From CAVYHJ01 sp963768165 [NCBI: uncultured bacterium] (GTDB taxonomy: Bacteria > UBP4 > UBA4092), in the NCBI GenBank assembly GCA_963768165.1, contig CAVYHJ010000026.1, positions 806,001 to 870,000 of the forward strand: DNA of 64,000 nt, given 5' to 3'. Position 1 is the stretch's first letter. The number at the start of each line of letters is the position of its first letter. Made by a program: the position numbers and the translations under genes. Under the pieces are notes generated by a model, which had not been told where the DNA came from, did not search any database, and worked only from the letters and a program-made list of their open reading frames with translations. This document shows positions 8,612-17,758 of this stretch, one piece after another.

Positions 8612-9706
8612 TTAATTTGCCAGTACAATTTTTAATCCATCAATAAACCGTTTATTTTGTTCTTCGGTTCCAATGGTGACACGCAGGTGCCCCGGCCATT
8701 GATACATACCCTTCATAGGACGAACAATAATTCCCTGTTCCAGCAGTTTTTTATAGACAACATCTCCATCTTTACGGGTATCAATTAAGATGAAATTTGC
8801 TTCCGTTTCCAAATAGGGAATCTTCATTTTTTTTAATTCCGAATACAGATATTCTTTCCCACGATTATTGGATTCAATACTTTTCTTGACATGTTCAATG
8901 TCACCCAAGGAAGCCAACGCCGCAACTTGGGCTAATCGATTTACATTGAACGGTGGCCGCACCCGGTTTAGGTTCCGTACCAGATCGGCATTGGCAAATC
9001 CATACCCTACCCGGGTCCCTGCCAATCCATAAATCTTTGAAAAAGTTCGTAAAATGATTACATTCCGTTTGTTTTTAAAATAATGCATGGTTTTAGGGTA
9101 ATCGAAATTGGTTACATACTCATAATAGGCTTCATCGAAAACCACCAAAATATTTTCCGGTAAATTGCGCATAAACTGATACACTTCACTGGAACTCAAT
9201 ATCGTTCCGGTAGGATTATTCGGATTACAAATAAATACAATTTTCGTCTTGCCTGTAACGGCATGACGCATTGCCACGGGATCATGCCGTAAATTTGATG
9301 CCGGAACAATAACTGATTTCCCATCCATCAATTTCACGGCCATGGGATACCGGATAAACGCTCCTTCCGAAATAACAACCTCATCTCCCGGTTCAATCAA
9401 GAGTTGTGTGATTAATCCAACAATTTCATCCGACCCATTCCCCAAGATAATTTCATCGGGGTCTACATTATGAATCCGTGCCAATTTTTGCCTTAGATAA
9501 TACCCTCCACCATCGGGATATAAATTCACTTCATTTAACACCGATTTTATGGCTTCAATAGCTTTGGGTGATGGACCTAAGGGATTTTCATTACTGGCTA
9601 ATTTGACAATATTTTTCACACCCAATTCCCGTTCCAATTCTTCAATTGGTTTACCGGGATTATAGGGTTCTAAACTCTCTATACAGGTTCGAATGGGTGT
9701 ACTCAT
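8612..9706 (-). CDS. hisC: Histidinol-phosphate / aromatic aminotransferase (HisC family)
   Basis: PLP-dependent fold-type I aminotransferase of 364 residues. Seen: SNENPLGPSPKAIEA near the N-terminus, CNPNNPTGTILSS, VVFDEAYYEYV, and the PLP lysine in RTFSKIYGLAGTRVGYG. HisC family enzymes can use histidinol phosphate and, in several bacteria, prephenate-derived keto acids. Placed first in a unit with aroF and tyrA and with no other his gene in sight, this copy may serve phenylalanine/tyrosine synthesis; this is inference from context. ATG at 9706 is preferred over a TTG at 9721; the ribosome site is weak and the leader about 29 nt. Confidence 0.9.
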   Translation of the reverse strand: MSTPIRTCIESLEPYNPGKPIEELERELGVKNIVKLASNENPLGPSPKAIEAIKSVLNEVNLYPDGGGYYLRQKLARIHNVDPDEIILGNGSDEIVGLITQLLIEPGDEVVISEGAFIRYPMAVKLMDGKSVIVPASNLRHDPVAMRHAVTGKTKIVFICNPNNPTGTILSSSEVYQFMRNLPENILVVFDEAYYEYVTNFDYPKTMHYFKNKRNVIILRTFSKIYGLAGTRVGYGFANADLVRNLNRVRPPFNVNRLAQVAALASLGDIEHVKKSIESNNRGKEYLYSELKKMKIPYLETEANFILIDTRKDGDVVYKKLLEQGIIVRPMKGMYQWPGHLRVTIGTEEQNKRFIDGLKIVLAN

Positions 9707-9742
9707 AAATATATATACCAAATCTTTCGTAGGAAAGTAGTT

Positions 9743-9751
9743 AGTATATCA
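9743..9751 (-). promoter_or_regulatory. Extended -10 promoter of hisC-aroF-tyrA
   Basis: Minus-strand TGATATACT is a good extended -10, placing the transcript start near 9735, about 30 nt before the hisC ATG. The -35 region (AGACGG) is poor. Confidence 0.45.
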
Positions 9752-10104
9752 TACGCAATCTTTCGCCGTCTAATTCCCGAACCAAGACACGTAAGTTAGA
9801 GACTGAAGACATACAGATTCCCTTCATCTTTACGAGAGTCGTCATTACAACCCTTTGGGAGATTTCCAATTAAACCTGAAAATATCTATTTTACAAGACG
9901 ATTGTTATACTTTTCCCATTTAACTGGAATTTTTCATATTCTGTTCCTATGATAAAAATATTCACTTTCCCCTCCGTCTCCCCTTTTCAATGATGCATCA
10001 GGAGTTTGAGTGATTTTTTACGGTATTTTCAACGCCTTTTCCTATTACCCCAAGAGATTCTTCAGCTATAAAAACTTTGGTTAAACAGACGGACTCAGTA
10101 GTTA
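9752..10104. other. Intergenic spacer between divergent hisC and rpsA
   Basis: About 350 bp of non-coding DNA between two divergent promoters. I see no tRNA, T-box or other recognisable leader structure and no long inverted repeat. Confidence 0.5.
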
Positions 10105-10133
10105 TTGACAAAACAAGGTATTTATTGTAAACT
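10105..10133 (+). promoter_or_regulatory. Consensus promoter of rpsA-alr
   Basis: TTGACA, a 17-nt spacer and TAAACT; the perfect -35 and spacing suit a highly expressed ribosomal protein gene. Transcription should start near 10140, 20-25 nt before the start codon. Confidence 0.75.
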
Positions 10134-10159
10134 CTTAATAAATAAGAGGTCGTAAGAAT

Positions 10160-11920
10160 TTGAACATGATAACTCCAAAAAACATAGACCCAAATGAAAA
10201 ATTACCGGTTTCTGAATCGGATAATCTAATGAATGATACGGAATTTTACGACTTGATGGAAAAAGGATTTGCACCCATCAAAATCGGTGAAATTATCAAA
10301 GGGAAAGTCATTTCCATAGATAGTTCTGGTGTCATTGTAGATATTGGCTATAAATCCGAAGGGCAGGTTCCCTTATCAGAATTCCAACGGAATTCCGATG
10401 GGAGCGTGGATATGAAACCGGGAGATGAAATCGAAGTGTATGTCATCCAACGGGAAACACCCACCGGTCTTGTGGCGCTTTCCAAAAGTATCGCCGATGA
10501 AGACCGCGGATGGACGGATTTAACCAATTCTTTTAAAAATCATACTCCTCTCTCGGGAAAAGTCCTTTCTCATACTCGCGCGGGATTTATTATCGAATAT
10601 CGCGGCATACAAGGATTTCTACCCCTTTCCCAATCAGGATTGGCGCCGTCAGAAGATCCGGCAAAATGGATTCATCAGAAAATATCATTTCATGTGATTG
10701 ATGTCGAAAAGAATCGCAGCCGGTTGATTTTCTCCCGCAAACAAATGGCCGAGGAAGAACGCCAAACCAAGAAAACGAATTTCATGGAAACCCTCCAGGA
10801 AGGTGCTCGAGTAAAAGGCACGGTAAAAACCATTACCACTTACGGAGCCTTTATTGATATTGGAGAAATGGATGGGCTGTTGCATATCTCGGATTTATCA
10901 TGGAAACCGGTTAAGTCTGCCAATGATATTCTCAAAACCGGCGAAGAAATCGAAGTAGTCATTCTAAAACTTGATAAAGAAACCGGGAGAGTTTCTTTGG
11001 GATTAAAGCAAAAAGAACCCAATCCCTGGGACCTTGTTGAAGCAAAATATCCGGTGGGAACCGTTATTACGGGAAAAGTCACAGCACTGACCGAGTATGG
11101 CGCTTTTGTCGAACTGGAATCCGGCATTGAAGGAATGATCCACGTTTCGGAAATGTCCTGGACCCGGAGAACCGAACACCCTTCTCAAATGGTTAGCGTG
11201 GGAAGTGAAGTCAAAGCCAAGATATTAGGCATTGAAAAAAATAATCACCGGATTGCCTTGGGTATCAAACAAACCCAACCGGACCCTTGGGATGAAATTG
11301 AAGCCAAATATCCTGTAGGAGCCATTGTAAAAGGGAAAGTTACCAACATTACCGCCTTTGGCGCTTTCGTACAAATCGAAGAAGGGATCGAAGGACTAAT
11401 TCACAAAACAGACTTTTCCTGGAACGCCCCGGTCAATCCCGCCGATATCGTGAAGGTCGGTCAAGAAGTGGAAGCCCGTATTATCAAACAAAACCACAGC
11501 CAACGTAAAATTGGTTTGGGAATCAAACAATTGACACCCGACCCCTGGTTGGCATTCTTTAAAACTTATAAAGAGGGAAGCACGGTAAATGGAAAAGTCA
11601 CAAAAATTGCAGACTCGGGTGTTTTTGTGGAATTGGACGGCGGTATAGAAGGGTTCTGCCGCATTTCCCAACTGGATATTAAAAAAGTATTACAAATTGA
11701 CCATTTCTGTAAAGTGGGCGATATTCTCGAATTTAAACTAACACGGCTGCAAAAAGCCCAAAAGCGATTTGTACTCAGCCGCAGGGCATTGCTGGAATCC
11801 GAGGAACGCGCGGATTTGAAAAAATATATGGGAAACGTTCAAGAAGCAAAAACGAATCTGGGTGAATTATTACAGGGGGTTACCTCCATTTCAACCATCC
11901 AAAATGAGGAGAACCGGTAA
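10160..11920 (+). CDS. rpsA: 30S ribosomal protein S1
   Basis: Binds mRNA on the 30S subunit through repeated S1 (OB-fold) domains. Six S1 domains can be counted, beginning near residues 40, 122, 210, 298, 385 and 472. Domains 3-6 show the conserved pattern VKGTVKTITTYGAFIDIG and EGLIHxSDxSW, and domains 3-5 are each followed by IALGIKQ-type ends and a PDPW linker. At 586 residues it has the usual length. The TTG at 10160 is taken because AGAGGT lies 9-10 nt upstream; an ATG six bases later (10166) is the alternative. Directly followed by alr with no spacer. Confidence 0.93.
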   Translation: MNMITPKNIDPNEKLPVSESDNLMNDTEFYDLMEKGFAPIKIGEIIKGKVISIDSSGVIVDIGYKSEGQVPLSEFQRNSDGSVDMKPGDEIEVYVIQRETPTGLVALSKSIADEDRGWTDLTNSFKNHTPLSGKVLSHTRAGFIIEYRGIQGFLPLSQSGLAPSEDPAKWIHQKISFHVIDVEKNRSRLIFSRKQMAEEERQTKKTNFMETLQEGARVKGTVKTITTYGAFIDIGEMDGLLHISDLSWKPVKSANDILKTGEEIEVVILKLDKETGRVSLGLKQKEPNPWDLVEAKYPVGTVITGKVTALTEYGAFVELESGIEGMIHVSEMSWTRRTEHPSQMVSVGSEVKAKILGIEKNNHRIALGIKQTQPDPWDEIEAKYPVGAIVKGKVTNITAFGAFVQIEEGIEGLIHKTDFSWNAPVNPADIVKVGQEVEARIIKQNHSQRKIGLGIKQLTPDPWLAFFKTYKEGSTVNGKVTKIADSGVFVELDGGIEGFCRISQLDIKKVLQIDHFCKVGDILEFKLTRLQKAQKRFVLSRRALLESEERADLKKYMGNVQEAKTNLGELLQGVTSISTIQNEENR

Positions 11921-13042
11921 GTGCACAAGGGGTTTCGTACTTGGTGCGAAATTAATTTATCCGCAATTTCTTACAATTTACAGCAAGTCCGGAAACGTAT
12001 TGGAAAAAATCGGCTTATAGCCGCAGTAGTCAAAGCAGATGCGTATGGTCATGGTATCCATGAAGTTGCCCAATCTCTTTCAAAGACGCCTCAATTACTT
12101 TTTGCGGTCGCCACGCCGGATGAAGGCATTGCTCTACGCAAAACCATCCATGATAAACCTATTCTTATTTTAAGCTGTATCCGACCCCATGAACTCGATA
12201 CTATTATCGAAACCCATTGTATCCCCACTGTGGCGCATTATGACGTTGCCAAAAAGTTGGATGTTTTGGCGAAAAAAAGAAAACAAAAAATCAAAATTCA
12301 TATTGAAGTGGATACGGGAATCGGGCGCATTGGACCTTTTTATTCAGAAGCTGTTGATTTTATTCAGAGAATCGCCAATCTTTCCCATATTGAAATTGAA
12401 GGATTATTTACTCATTTTTCGTCCGCGGATGAAGACTCCCGTTTTACTCAACTACAGCTGCAACGATTTGAGACTGTCCTGGAGGATTTGCGCCGAGTGA
12501 ATATAACCATACCGATTAAACATGTTTCCAACAGCGCAGGAATAATCAAATATCCACGCTCGTACTTTGACATGGTGCGCCCTGGACTTATGTTATACGG
12601 CCTTTACCCCAATGATTCCATGAAAAAGGATATTCCACTTAAACAAGCGATGAGTTTAAAAAGTGAAATCGTACACCTCCGAAAAGTAAAAGCTGGATAT
12701 ACAGTGAGTTATGGCAGAACCTTTATCACCGCCAAACCAACTTTTATCGCGACCGTCAATGTCGGATATCGCAGCGGGTACAGCAGGCTGTGTTCCAACC
12801 GTGGCGAAGTACTGGTACATGGTAAACGAGTCCCTATCATTGGCAGGGTTTGCATGGACCAGTTGATGTTAGACGTGTCAACGGTTCCCCGGACAAGACT
12901 TGGGGATGAGGTTGTGTTTCTCGGAAAACAGAGGAAAGATACTATCGGGATGAATGAAATTGCCCATTGGAGTTCAACGATTAGTTATGAAACTGCCTGC
13001 ACTCTTGGCTCAATGAATAAACGTCTTTATATACAGGGATAA
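11921..13042 (+). CDS. alr: Alanine racemase
   Basis: PLP enzyme that makes D-alanine for peptidoglycan. The PLP-binding lysine is in AAVVKADAYGHG near residue 38, VDTGIGRIG is the central barrel motif, and the C-terminal domain carries VGYRSGYSR (region of the catalytic tyrosine) and IIGRVCMDQLMLDVS. Length 373 is typical. GTG start directly after the rpsA stop, with GAGGAG within the rpsA end, so the two are translationally coupled. The D-Ala product feeds the MurF step encoded in the dcw cluster of this window; no ddl gene is seen here. Confidence 0.95.
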   Translation: MHKGFRTWCEINLSAISYNLQQVRKRIGKNRLIAAVVKADAYGHGIHEVAQSLSKTPQLLFAVATPDEGIALRKTIHDKPILILSCIRPHELDTIIETHCIPTVAHYDVAKKLDVLAKKRKQKIKIHIEVDTGIGRIGPFYSEAVDFIQRIANLSHIEIEGLFTHFSSADEDSRFTQLQLQRFETVLEDLRRVNITIPIKHVSNSAGIIKYPRSYFDMVRPGLMLYGLYPNDSMKKDIPLKQAMSLKSEIVHLRKVKAGYTVSYGRTFITAKPTFIATVNVGYRSGYSRLCSNRGEVLVHGKRVPIIGRVCMDQLMLDVSTVPRTRLGDEVVFLGKQRKDTIGMNEIAHWSSTISYETACTLGSMNKRLYIQG

Positions 13043-13048
13043 TTTCCT

Positions 13049-14788
13049 ATGGAACTAGGTCTCGTCGATCACGAATACTTAAGTGTCCGATTCCAATATG
13101 ACCAAGGCTTGGTCAAACAAATCCGGGATTTGGAAAACCGTAAATGGAACCCCGATGAAAAACGCTGGGAAATCCATATCGCCCATCTCCCTGACATCAT
13201 GAAAATATTTTATCTCCACCCCAATGAAATTGATAAACAAATTCTCGACCTTTATCAAAAAGGGTGGATTTCCACCGCTTTTACCGTGCGCGTGGAAAAC
13301 CATTATACCTATCTCTCCGGCACTTCTATTCCGGTGGAAAAGATTGACGAGATTACCTCTTTTTGGCTACCCGGTTCCGAATATAACCCGAAATACAATG
13401 AAGGCACCTGGGACGGGAGAAAGCATCTCTTCAACAAACGCGATCATTGTTTCCCTTCGGGACTATTACCTAAAGTCCTATGCGTCTTGAAGGAACAAAA
13501 TTTTCCATACACTTTACATGATGCCCGCTGTCATGAAAAACCCTGCTTAAAACTAAGAACACCTCCTACCCGACTGAGAGAATATCAAAAAGACGCGGTG
13601 GAAAAAGCATTGGATAAAAAACGCGGTATCCTGGAAATGGCCACTGGTTCCGGAAAAACTCTGGTTGCTGCCCATATCATATCCAGATTGAACCAACCGG
13701 CAATTTTTTTCGTGCATACCCGTGAACTGCTTTACCAAGCCAAAGAATTTTTGAAAGAATCATTGAATATGGAGATCGGTCAGGTCGGCGACGGTTCGGT
13801 AGTCATCCATCCCATCACCGTAGCCACAATACAAACGATCATTCGTGCTGTAGGTGGGAAATACCACCGGTTGGATGAAGAAGATGAAGATGACCTGACG
13901 GATATCAGCAAACAAAAAGAAGAAATCATAAAGTTGGTAGAAACAGCGCCTGTGGTATTTTTTGATGAATGCCACCATTTGCCCGCGGATACCTGTTTTA
14001 CAGTTGCCATGAAAACCAAAGGGGCATTTTATCGCTATGGACTAAGCGCGACACCTTATCGCGCGGACCGTCAGGATATGCTAATCGAAGCCGCATTAGG
14101 CCAAAAAATCGTACGTGTCAATGCGTCGGTTTTGATTGATGAAAAATATTTGGTGGCCCCGCGGATCCATTACCTGGCACTCAAAGAAAATGGAAAGCCT
14201 CCTTTAGCCGATTACAATAAAATCTATCAAGCCTACATTGTGACCAACCCTGAAAGAAATAGAATCATTGTCGAACGAAGCCGTGAATTCACTAAAATCG
14301 GTTTGACCACATTGATCCTCGTGCAACAAGTCAAGCATGGAAACGAATTGCACAAGTTGGTTCCGGAAGCGGAATTTATCCACGGTACTGACACCACCAT
14401 TAAACGAAACCGTGTATTAAAAGAATTCAAAGAAAAGAAACTTAAAATACTTATTGCCACAACCCTCGCCGATGAAGGTTTGGATGTCCCGACCCTTGGA
14501 GCCGTGATTTTGGCCGGCGGCGGTAAATCCGAAACCCGGGCATTACAGCGCGTGGGCCGTGCGTTACGCCCTTCGGAAGAAAAAACTGAAGCTATCGTAA
14601 TCGATTTTATTGATACCGCACCTTATCTAAAAGAGCATAGTCTCAATCGTTTGGAAATATTCAAGACCGAACCGCGGTTTAAAATTGAAATTGAAGGCGA
14701 CCTGCCGTTCCGTGAGCCAAAAAACTTTATTGGTAAACCGGGAATCAGGAAAAATCACCGGCGAACCAGCGGGTGCTATCAAAGATAA
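13049..14788 (+). CDS. SF2 DNA helicase, UvsW/XPB-like
   Basis: Superfamily 2 helicase of 579 residues. Before the motor there are two small domains: a HARP-like N-terminus (SVRFQYDQGLVKQIRDL, then RKWNPDEKRWEI) and a segment near residues 95-175 with a WDGRKHLF motif, as in phage T4 UvsW-type proteins. Motor motifs: REYQKDAVEKAL (Q-like), MATGSGKT (I), DECHH (II), GLSATPYR (III), ADEGLDVPTLG (V) and QRVGRALRP (VI). Such proteins remodel branched DNA in repair and fork restart. It starts 6 bp after alr and ends one base before the convergent xdhC stop. The exact role is not known. Confidence 0.88.
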   Translation: MELGLVDHEYLSVRFQYDQGLVKQIRDLENRKWNPDEKRWEIHIAHLPDIMKIFYLHPNEIDKQILDLYQKGWISTAFTVRVENHYTYLSGTSIPVEKIDEITSFWLPGSEYNPKYNEGTWDGRKHLFNKRDHCFPSGLLPKVLCVLKEQNFPYTLHDARCHEKPCLKLRTPPTRLREYQKDAVEKALDKKRGILEMATGSGKTLVAAHIISRLNQPAIFFVHTRELLYQAKEFLKESLNMEIGQVGDGSVVIHPITVATIQTIIRAVGGKYHRLDEEDEDDLTDISKQKEEIIKLVETAPVVFFDECHHLPADTCFTVAMKTKGAFYRYGLSATPYRADRQDMLIEAALGQKIVRVNASVLIDEKYLVAPRIHYLALKENGKPPLADYNKIYQAYIVTNPERNRIIVERSREFTKIGLTTLILVQQVKHGNELHKLVPEAEFIHGTDTTIKRNRVLKEFKEKKLKILIATTLADEGLDVPTLGAVILAGGGKSETRALQRVGRALRPSEEKTEAIVIDFIDTAPYLKEHSLNRLEIFKTEPRFKIEIEGDLPFREPKNFIGKPGIRKNHRRTSGCYQR

Positions 14789-14789
14789 T

Positions 14790-15587
14790 TTACTTTGTTC
14801 TATTTACAAAATTATCTTTTCTTCTAATAGCAATAATTTCTGCCAAAATACTAATTGCAATTTCTTCGGGAGTTTCCGCGCCAATTTCGATACCAATAGG
14901 CCCGTGAATTGTTTTGATAAGCGATTCTTTCACTCCCCTGTTCTTTAATTGTTCTCCCACTGTTTTTAACCGCATCCGGCTCCCGATACATCCAACATAA
15001 ACCGCCTCTTGCTTCTGGAGGATTGCTTCCAACCAATCAGCATCACACGCCGAGTTTCGATTTATTAATGCGACATATTGTAATTTCTGATTCTTAATAA
15101 AACTTTCTATTTTTTTCACAGGGCTATACTCAATAGCATCCGCAGAAGGGAATCTTTCTTTGGTCAGAAACTCCTCCCGGTCTTCCGTCACGGTTACATA
15201 AAATCCCACCCGTTTGGCAAAATCAGCCAAGGGTACGGCAATATGTCCCGCTCCAACGATTAACAAACGATCCGGCCCCATTAACGGTTCAATAAACACA
15301 GTCGCAGTTCCTCCGCATGTCATACCAATTCCCTTTTTATCTTTAGGAATGAGACCATACGATTGTAACCTAGATTTATTGGATTTGATAACTTCCAAGG
15401 CGTTAATTATGACTTCCGCTTCCAATGTCCCCCCCCCAATGGTTCCTACGATTTGCTTATTGGGAAACACAATCATCCGCGCACCCGGATGGCGGGGGAC
15501 AGAACCTTTGGTCGAAACTACAGTCGCCAACGCGGCAGATTTACCTTCCGCGATTACTTTAATAATCTCTTCATAAATTTCTTTCAT
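14790..15587 (-). CDS. xdhC: XdhC/CoxI family protein
   Basis: XdhC-family proteins bind molybdenum cofactor and help mature xanthine dehydrogenase-type molybdoenzymes, including sulfuration of the cofactor. Seen: N-terminal XdhC/CoxI domain with ATVVSTKGSVPRHPGARM, GTIGGGTLEAEV, and GMTCGGTATVFIEP; C-terminal Rossmann domain with LLIVGAGHIAVPLA; and YVGCIGSRMRLKTV followed by a GxEIGAETPEEIA end. Length 265 is normal. No molybdoenzyme subunit is encoded nearby, so it is an orphan in this window. Converges with the helicase gene with no room for a terminator. Confidence 0.88.
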   Translation of the reverse strand: MKEIYEEIIKVIAEGKSAALATVVSTKGSVPRHPGARMIVFPNKQIVGTIGGGTLEAEVIINALEVIKSNKSRLQSYGLIPKDKKGIGMTCGGTATVFIEPLMGPDRLLIVGAGHIAVPLADFAKRVGFYVTVTEDREEFLTKERFPSADAIEYSPVKKIESFIKNQKLQYVALINRNSACDADWLEAILQKQEAVYVGCIGSRMRLKTVGEQLKNRGVKESLIKTIHGPIGIEIGAETPEEIAISILAEIIAIRRKDNFVNRTK

Positions 15588-15616
15588 GGTTGCGATAATC
15601 GCTGTTCTGACGAATT

Positions 15617-16873
15617 TTATTTTTGTTTACATTCTTTCTGTTTAAGCCGGTTCAAGCGTTTCATTAAGGACTCATCGAGCATTGCGTTTTCCCTACCCAA
15701 CACACGATTGAGTATCATCTTCTGTTCCGTATCAGATACATAATTTTCCACCAACTCCCGCGCGGTCCGATAATCCCGTAGCCTGTGTTCATAATATTTT
15801 GCCATTTCTTCCATGACATATTGCGGGTTCAGGGAATTTTCGGCGGACATCTGTGTCCAAATCTGAACACTTTGTTCCCAGTTTCCCTGCCGTTTATAAA
15901 TCAACGCCAACTCTTTCATTGTATCAAAACGCACAGGATTCGATAAAGGATATTCCAACGCCCTTTGAAAACAAGCAATAGCCGTCTCTGAATCTCCCTG
16001 AATACTATAAAACCGTCCCAAACTGTAGAAATCTACACCGTGCGATAAGTGCCCATTCAACGGAGATTCAACGTATTGGCTCATATACCCTGCCAAACAA
16101 GCCAGAGACAGAATATCCATACGATTATGCTCAAACACAATTGGCAGATAATCCATGTCACCGCGGGTCACATAATCAAAATAAATCTGTGGAATAAATT
16201 CACCGGAGATATCTTCTTTGCGTGAAGTTCCCAAAATCGCCTGTTCCACCCGACCCAAGGAACACGATTCCAATCTACGTTTCCAGAATTTACGAGCGAT
16301 ATGCAACAAATCCAGATGTTCCTCGAACTCAAATTCAGTAGCAATACGATTAAATTTTAAACGAGTATTTAACAACGGCAGGTCAAAAGTTTTTCCGTTA
16401 TAGGTAACCACATAAAGATAATTTTTCAGAAATTTATTAATAACGGCTAAAAATTCCAGTTCTTCACCATAATCCAGTAAGAAATATTGGTCTATTATGA
16501 ACGAATCTTCTTGAAAATAACCTAAACCAAGCAGGAATATGTAAGTTCCCGTCCCACCAGCCAATCCAGTCGTCTCCGTATCCAAAAATACCATATTTTG
16601 CGGGGATAAATCGTTCTTGATGTCTTTATTATGTATCAAACGAGTCAATCCCGCCGGTGTGAATTCTTCCAAGGATAGTCGAGAATATCCGTTATAATGC
16701 GGTAAGGGATGATTTGACCGCTTAACCAAGGTTATTCCCTCTGATCCCTTCAAAACTTCGCCTTGGAGCAAATCAGTCACTTTTTGATAGGGAATATCAT
16801 AACTTCGCGGAGGTTTCGCTCTAGACTTCTTATCTACAAGATTTAATCTGTCCAATCTTTCCCGTAAATCCAT
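15617..16873 (-). CDS. YprB-like RNase H-fold exonuclease with TPR tail
   Basis: The central part (about residues 90-265) is a DEDD-type RNase H-like domain: FLDTETTGLAGGTGTYIFLLG (first acidic pair DTE), VVTYNGKTFDLPLLNTR (second Asp), and HNRMDILSLACL (third region). This matches the B. subtilis YprB family, thought to act on nucleic acid ends. Residues about 275-390 form TPR-like helices (FYSLGRFYSIQGDSETAIACFQRAL). 418 residues. The stop is close to the xdhC start, same direction (29 bp), so the two may be one transcript. The substrate is not known. Confidence 0.82.
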   Translation of the reverse strand: MDLRERLDRLNLVDKKSRAKPPRSYDIPYQKVTDLLQGEVLKGSEGITLVKRSNHPLPHYNGYSRLSLEEFTPAGLTRLIHNKDIKNDLSPQNMVFLDTETTGLAGGTGTYIFLLGLGYFQEDSFIIDQYFLLDYGEELEFLAVINKFLKNYLYVVTYNGKTFDLPLLNTRLKFNRIATEFEFEEHLDLLHIARKFWKRRLESCSLGRVEQAILGTSRKEDISGEFIPQIYFDYVTRGDMDYLPIVFEHNRMDILSLACLAGYMSQYVESPLNGHLSHGVDFYSLGRFYSIQGDSETAIACFQRALEYPLSNPVRFDTMKELALIYKRQGNWEQSVQIWTQMSAENSLNPQYVMEEMAKYYEHRLRDYRTARELVENYVSDTEQKMILNRVLGRENAMLDESLMKRLNRLKQKECKQK

Positions 16874-17032
16874 AATTTATTCCATATTACATCATATCAT
16901 CCCTTTCCCATGCAATGCTTTCTTTTAGATGGAATGTGTTAATTCGACCAGAGAATCAAAACATTAAGAGAGGAGAGAATGAAGAGATATCCGATGAAGC
17001 TTTGTAGAATGTACACAGATAACACAGTAAAA

Positions 17033-17758
17033 CTATTTCTTTTTCGGTGTTCTGTTTCCAAAACCAAGGCGAAGTTTCCAGACGACATAGAGAGCTTCTC
17101 GGACAATATGTCCCGACATTTTGGAGGAACCAGAATGTCGGTCAACGAAGATAATGGGAAGTTCACCGATTTTAAATCCTAATTTATGAAGCTTATAATT
17201 CAACTCAATTTGAAAAGAATACCCGTTGGATACGATTGCATCAAGGTTCAACGCCTCCAAGGCTTTTCGCGAAAAACATTTAAAACCAGCGGTGCAATCG
17301 GACAATTTCAATCCTGTTATCAGTCGGACATATTTCGATGCGGCCAGACTTAATATAAGCCGAGTTAAGGGCCAATTAACAACACTGATTCCATTTTTAT
17401 AACGAGAACCGATAACCACATCATAGTCCTTAATCATATCAATAAATTTTGGAAGATATTGTGGGTCATGCGAAAAATCGGCATCCATTTCAAAAATATA
17501 ATCGGCTCCCCAATCCAGCGCATAGCGAAACCCTTGACGATACGCAGAACCCAATCCCATTTTTCCAGATCTATGCATGACATGAATACGATCCATATAT
17601 TTTTTTGCCAGATCATCAGCCAACTGTCCAGTACCGTCAGGTGAATTATCATCTACAATCAAAACCGCGAAAGGAGGAGCGAGGGGAAGAATTTGTAAAA
17701 TGAGCGACTTCAAATTGGTCTTCTCGTTATAGGTTGGAATCACCACCATAGCTTTCAT
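17033..17758 (-). CDS. Polyprenyl-phosphate mannose synthase-like glycosyltransferase (GT2, DPM1-type)
   Basis: Soluble GT2 enzyme of 241 residues with VVIPTYNEKTNLKSLI at the start, VDDNSPDGTG, FEMDADFSHDPQYLP (metal-binding acidic motif), and the DPM1-type GYSFQIELNYK and EIPIIFVDR-like (ELPIIFVDRHSGSSKM) motifs. It lacks the C-terminal membrane domain of some relatives. It would move a sugar, typically mannose, from a nucleotide donor to polyprenyl phosphate at the inner membrane. It overlaps the YfhO gene by 4 bp, so the two probably work in sequence: sugar charging, then transfer outside the membrane. It is the last gene of the glycan locus. Confidence 0.88.
   Translation of the reverse strand: MKAMVVIPTYNEKTNLKSLILQILPLAPPFAVLIVDDNSPDGTGQLADDLAKKYMDRIHVMHRSGKMGLGSAYRQGFRYALDWGADYIFEMDADFSHDPQYLPKFIDMIKDYDVVIGSRYKNGISVVNWPLTRLILSLAASKYVRLITGLKLSDCTAGFKCFSRKALEALNLDAIVSNGYSFQIELNYKLHKLGFKIGELPIIFVDRHSGSSKMSGHIVREALYVVWKLRLGFGNRTPKKK

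Noticed and set aside
9722-10104. T-box or other leader RNA before hisC
   Set aside because: No T-box sequence, specifier loop or terminator hairpin; the hisC promoter lies only about 30 nt before the start, leaving no space for a long leader.
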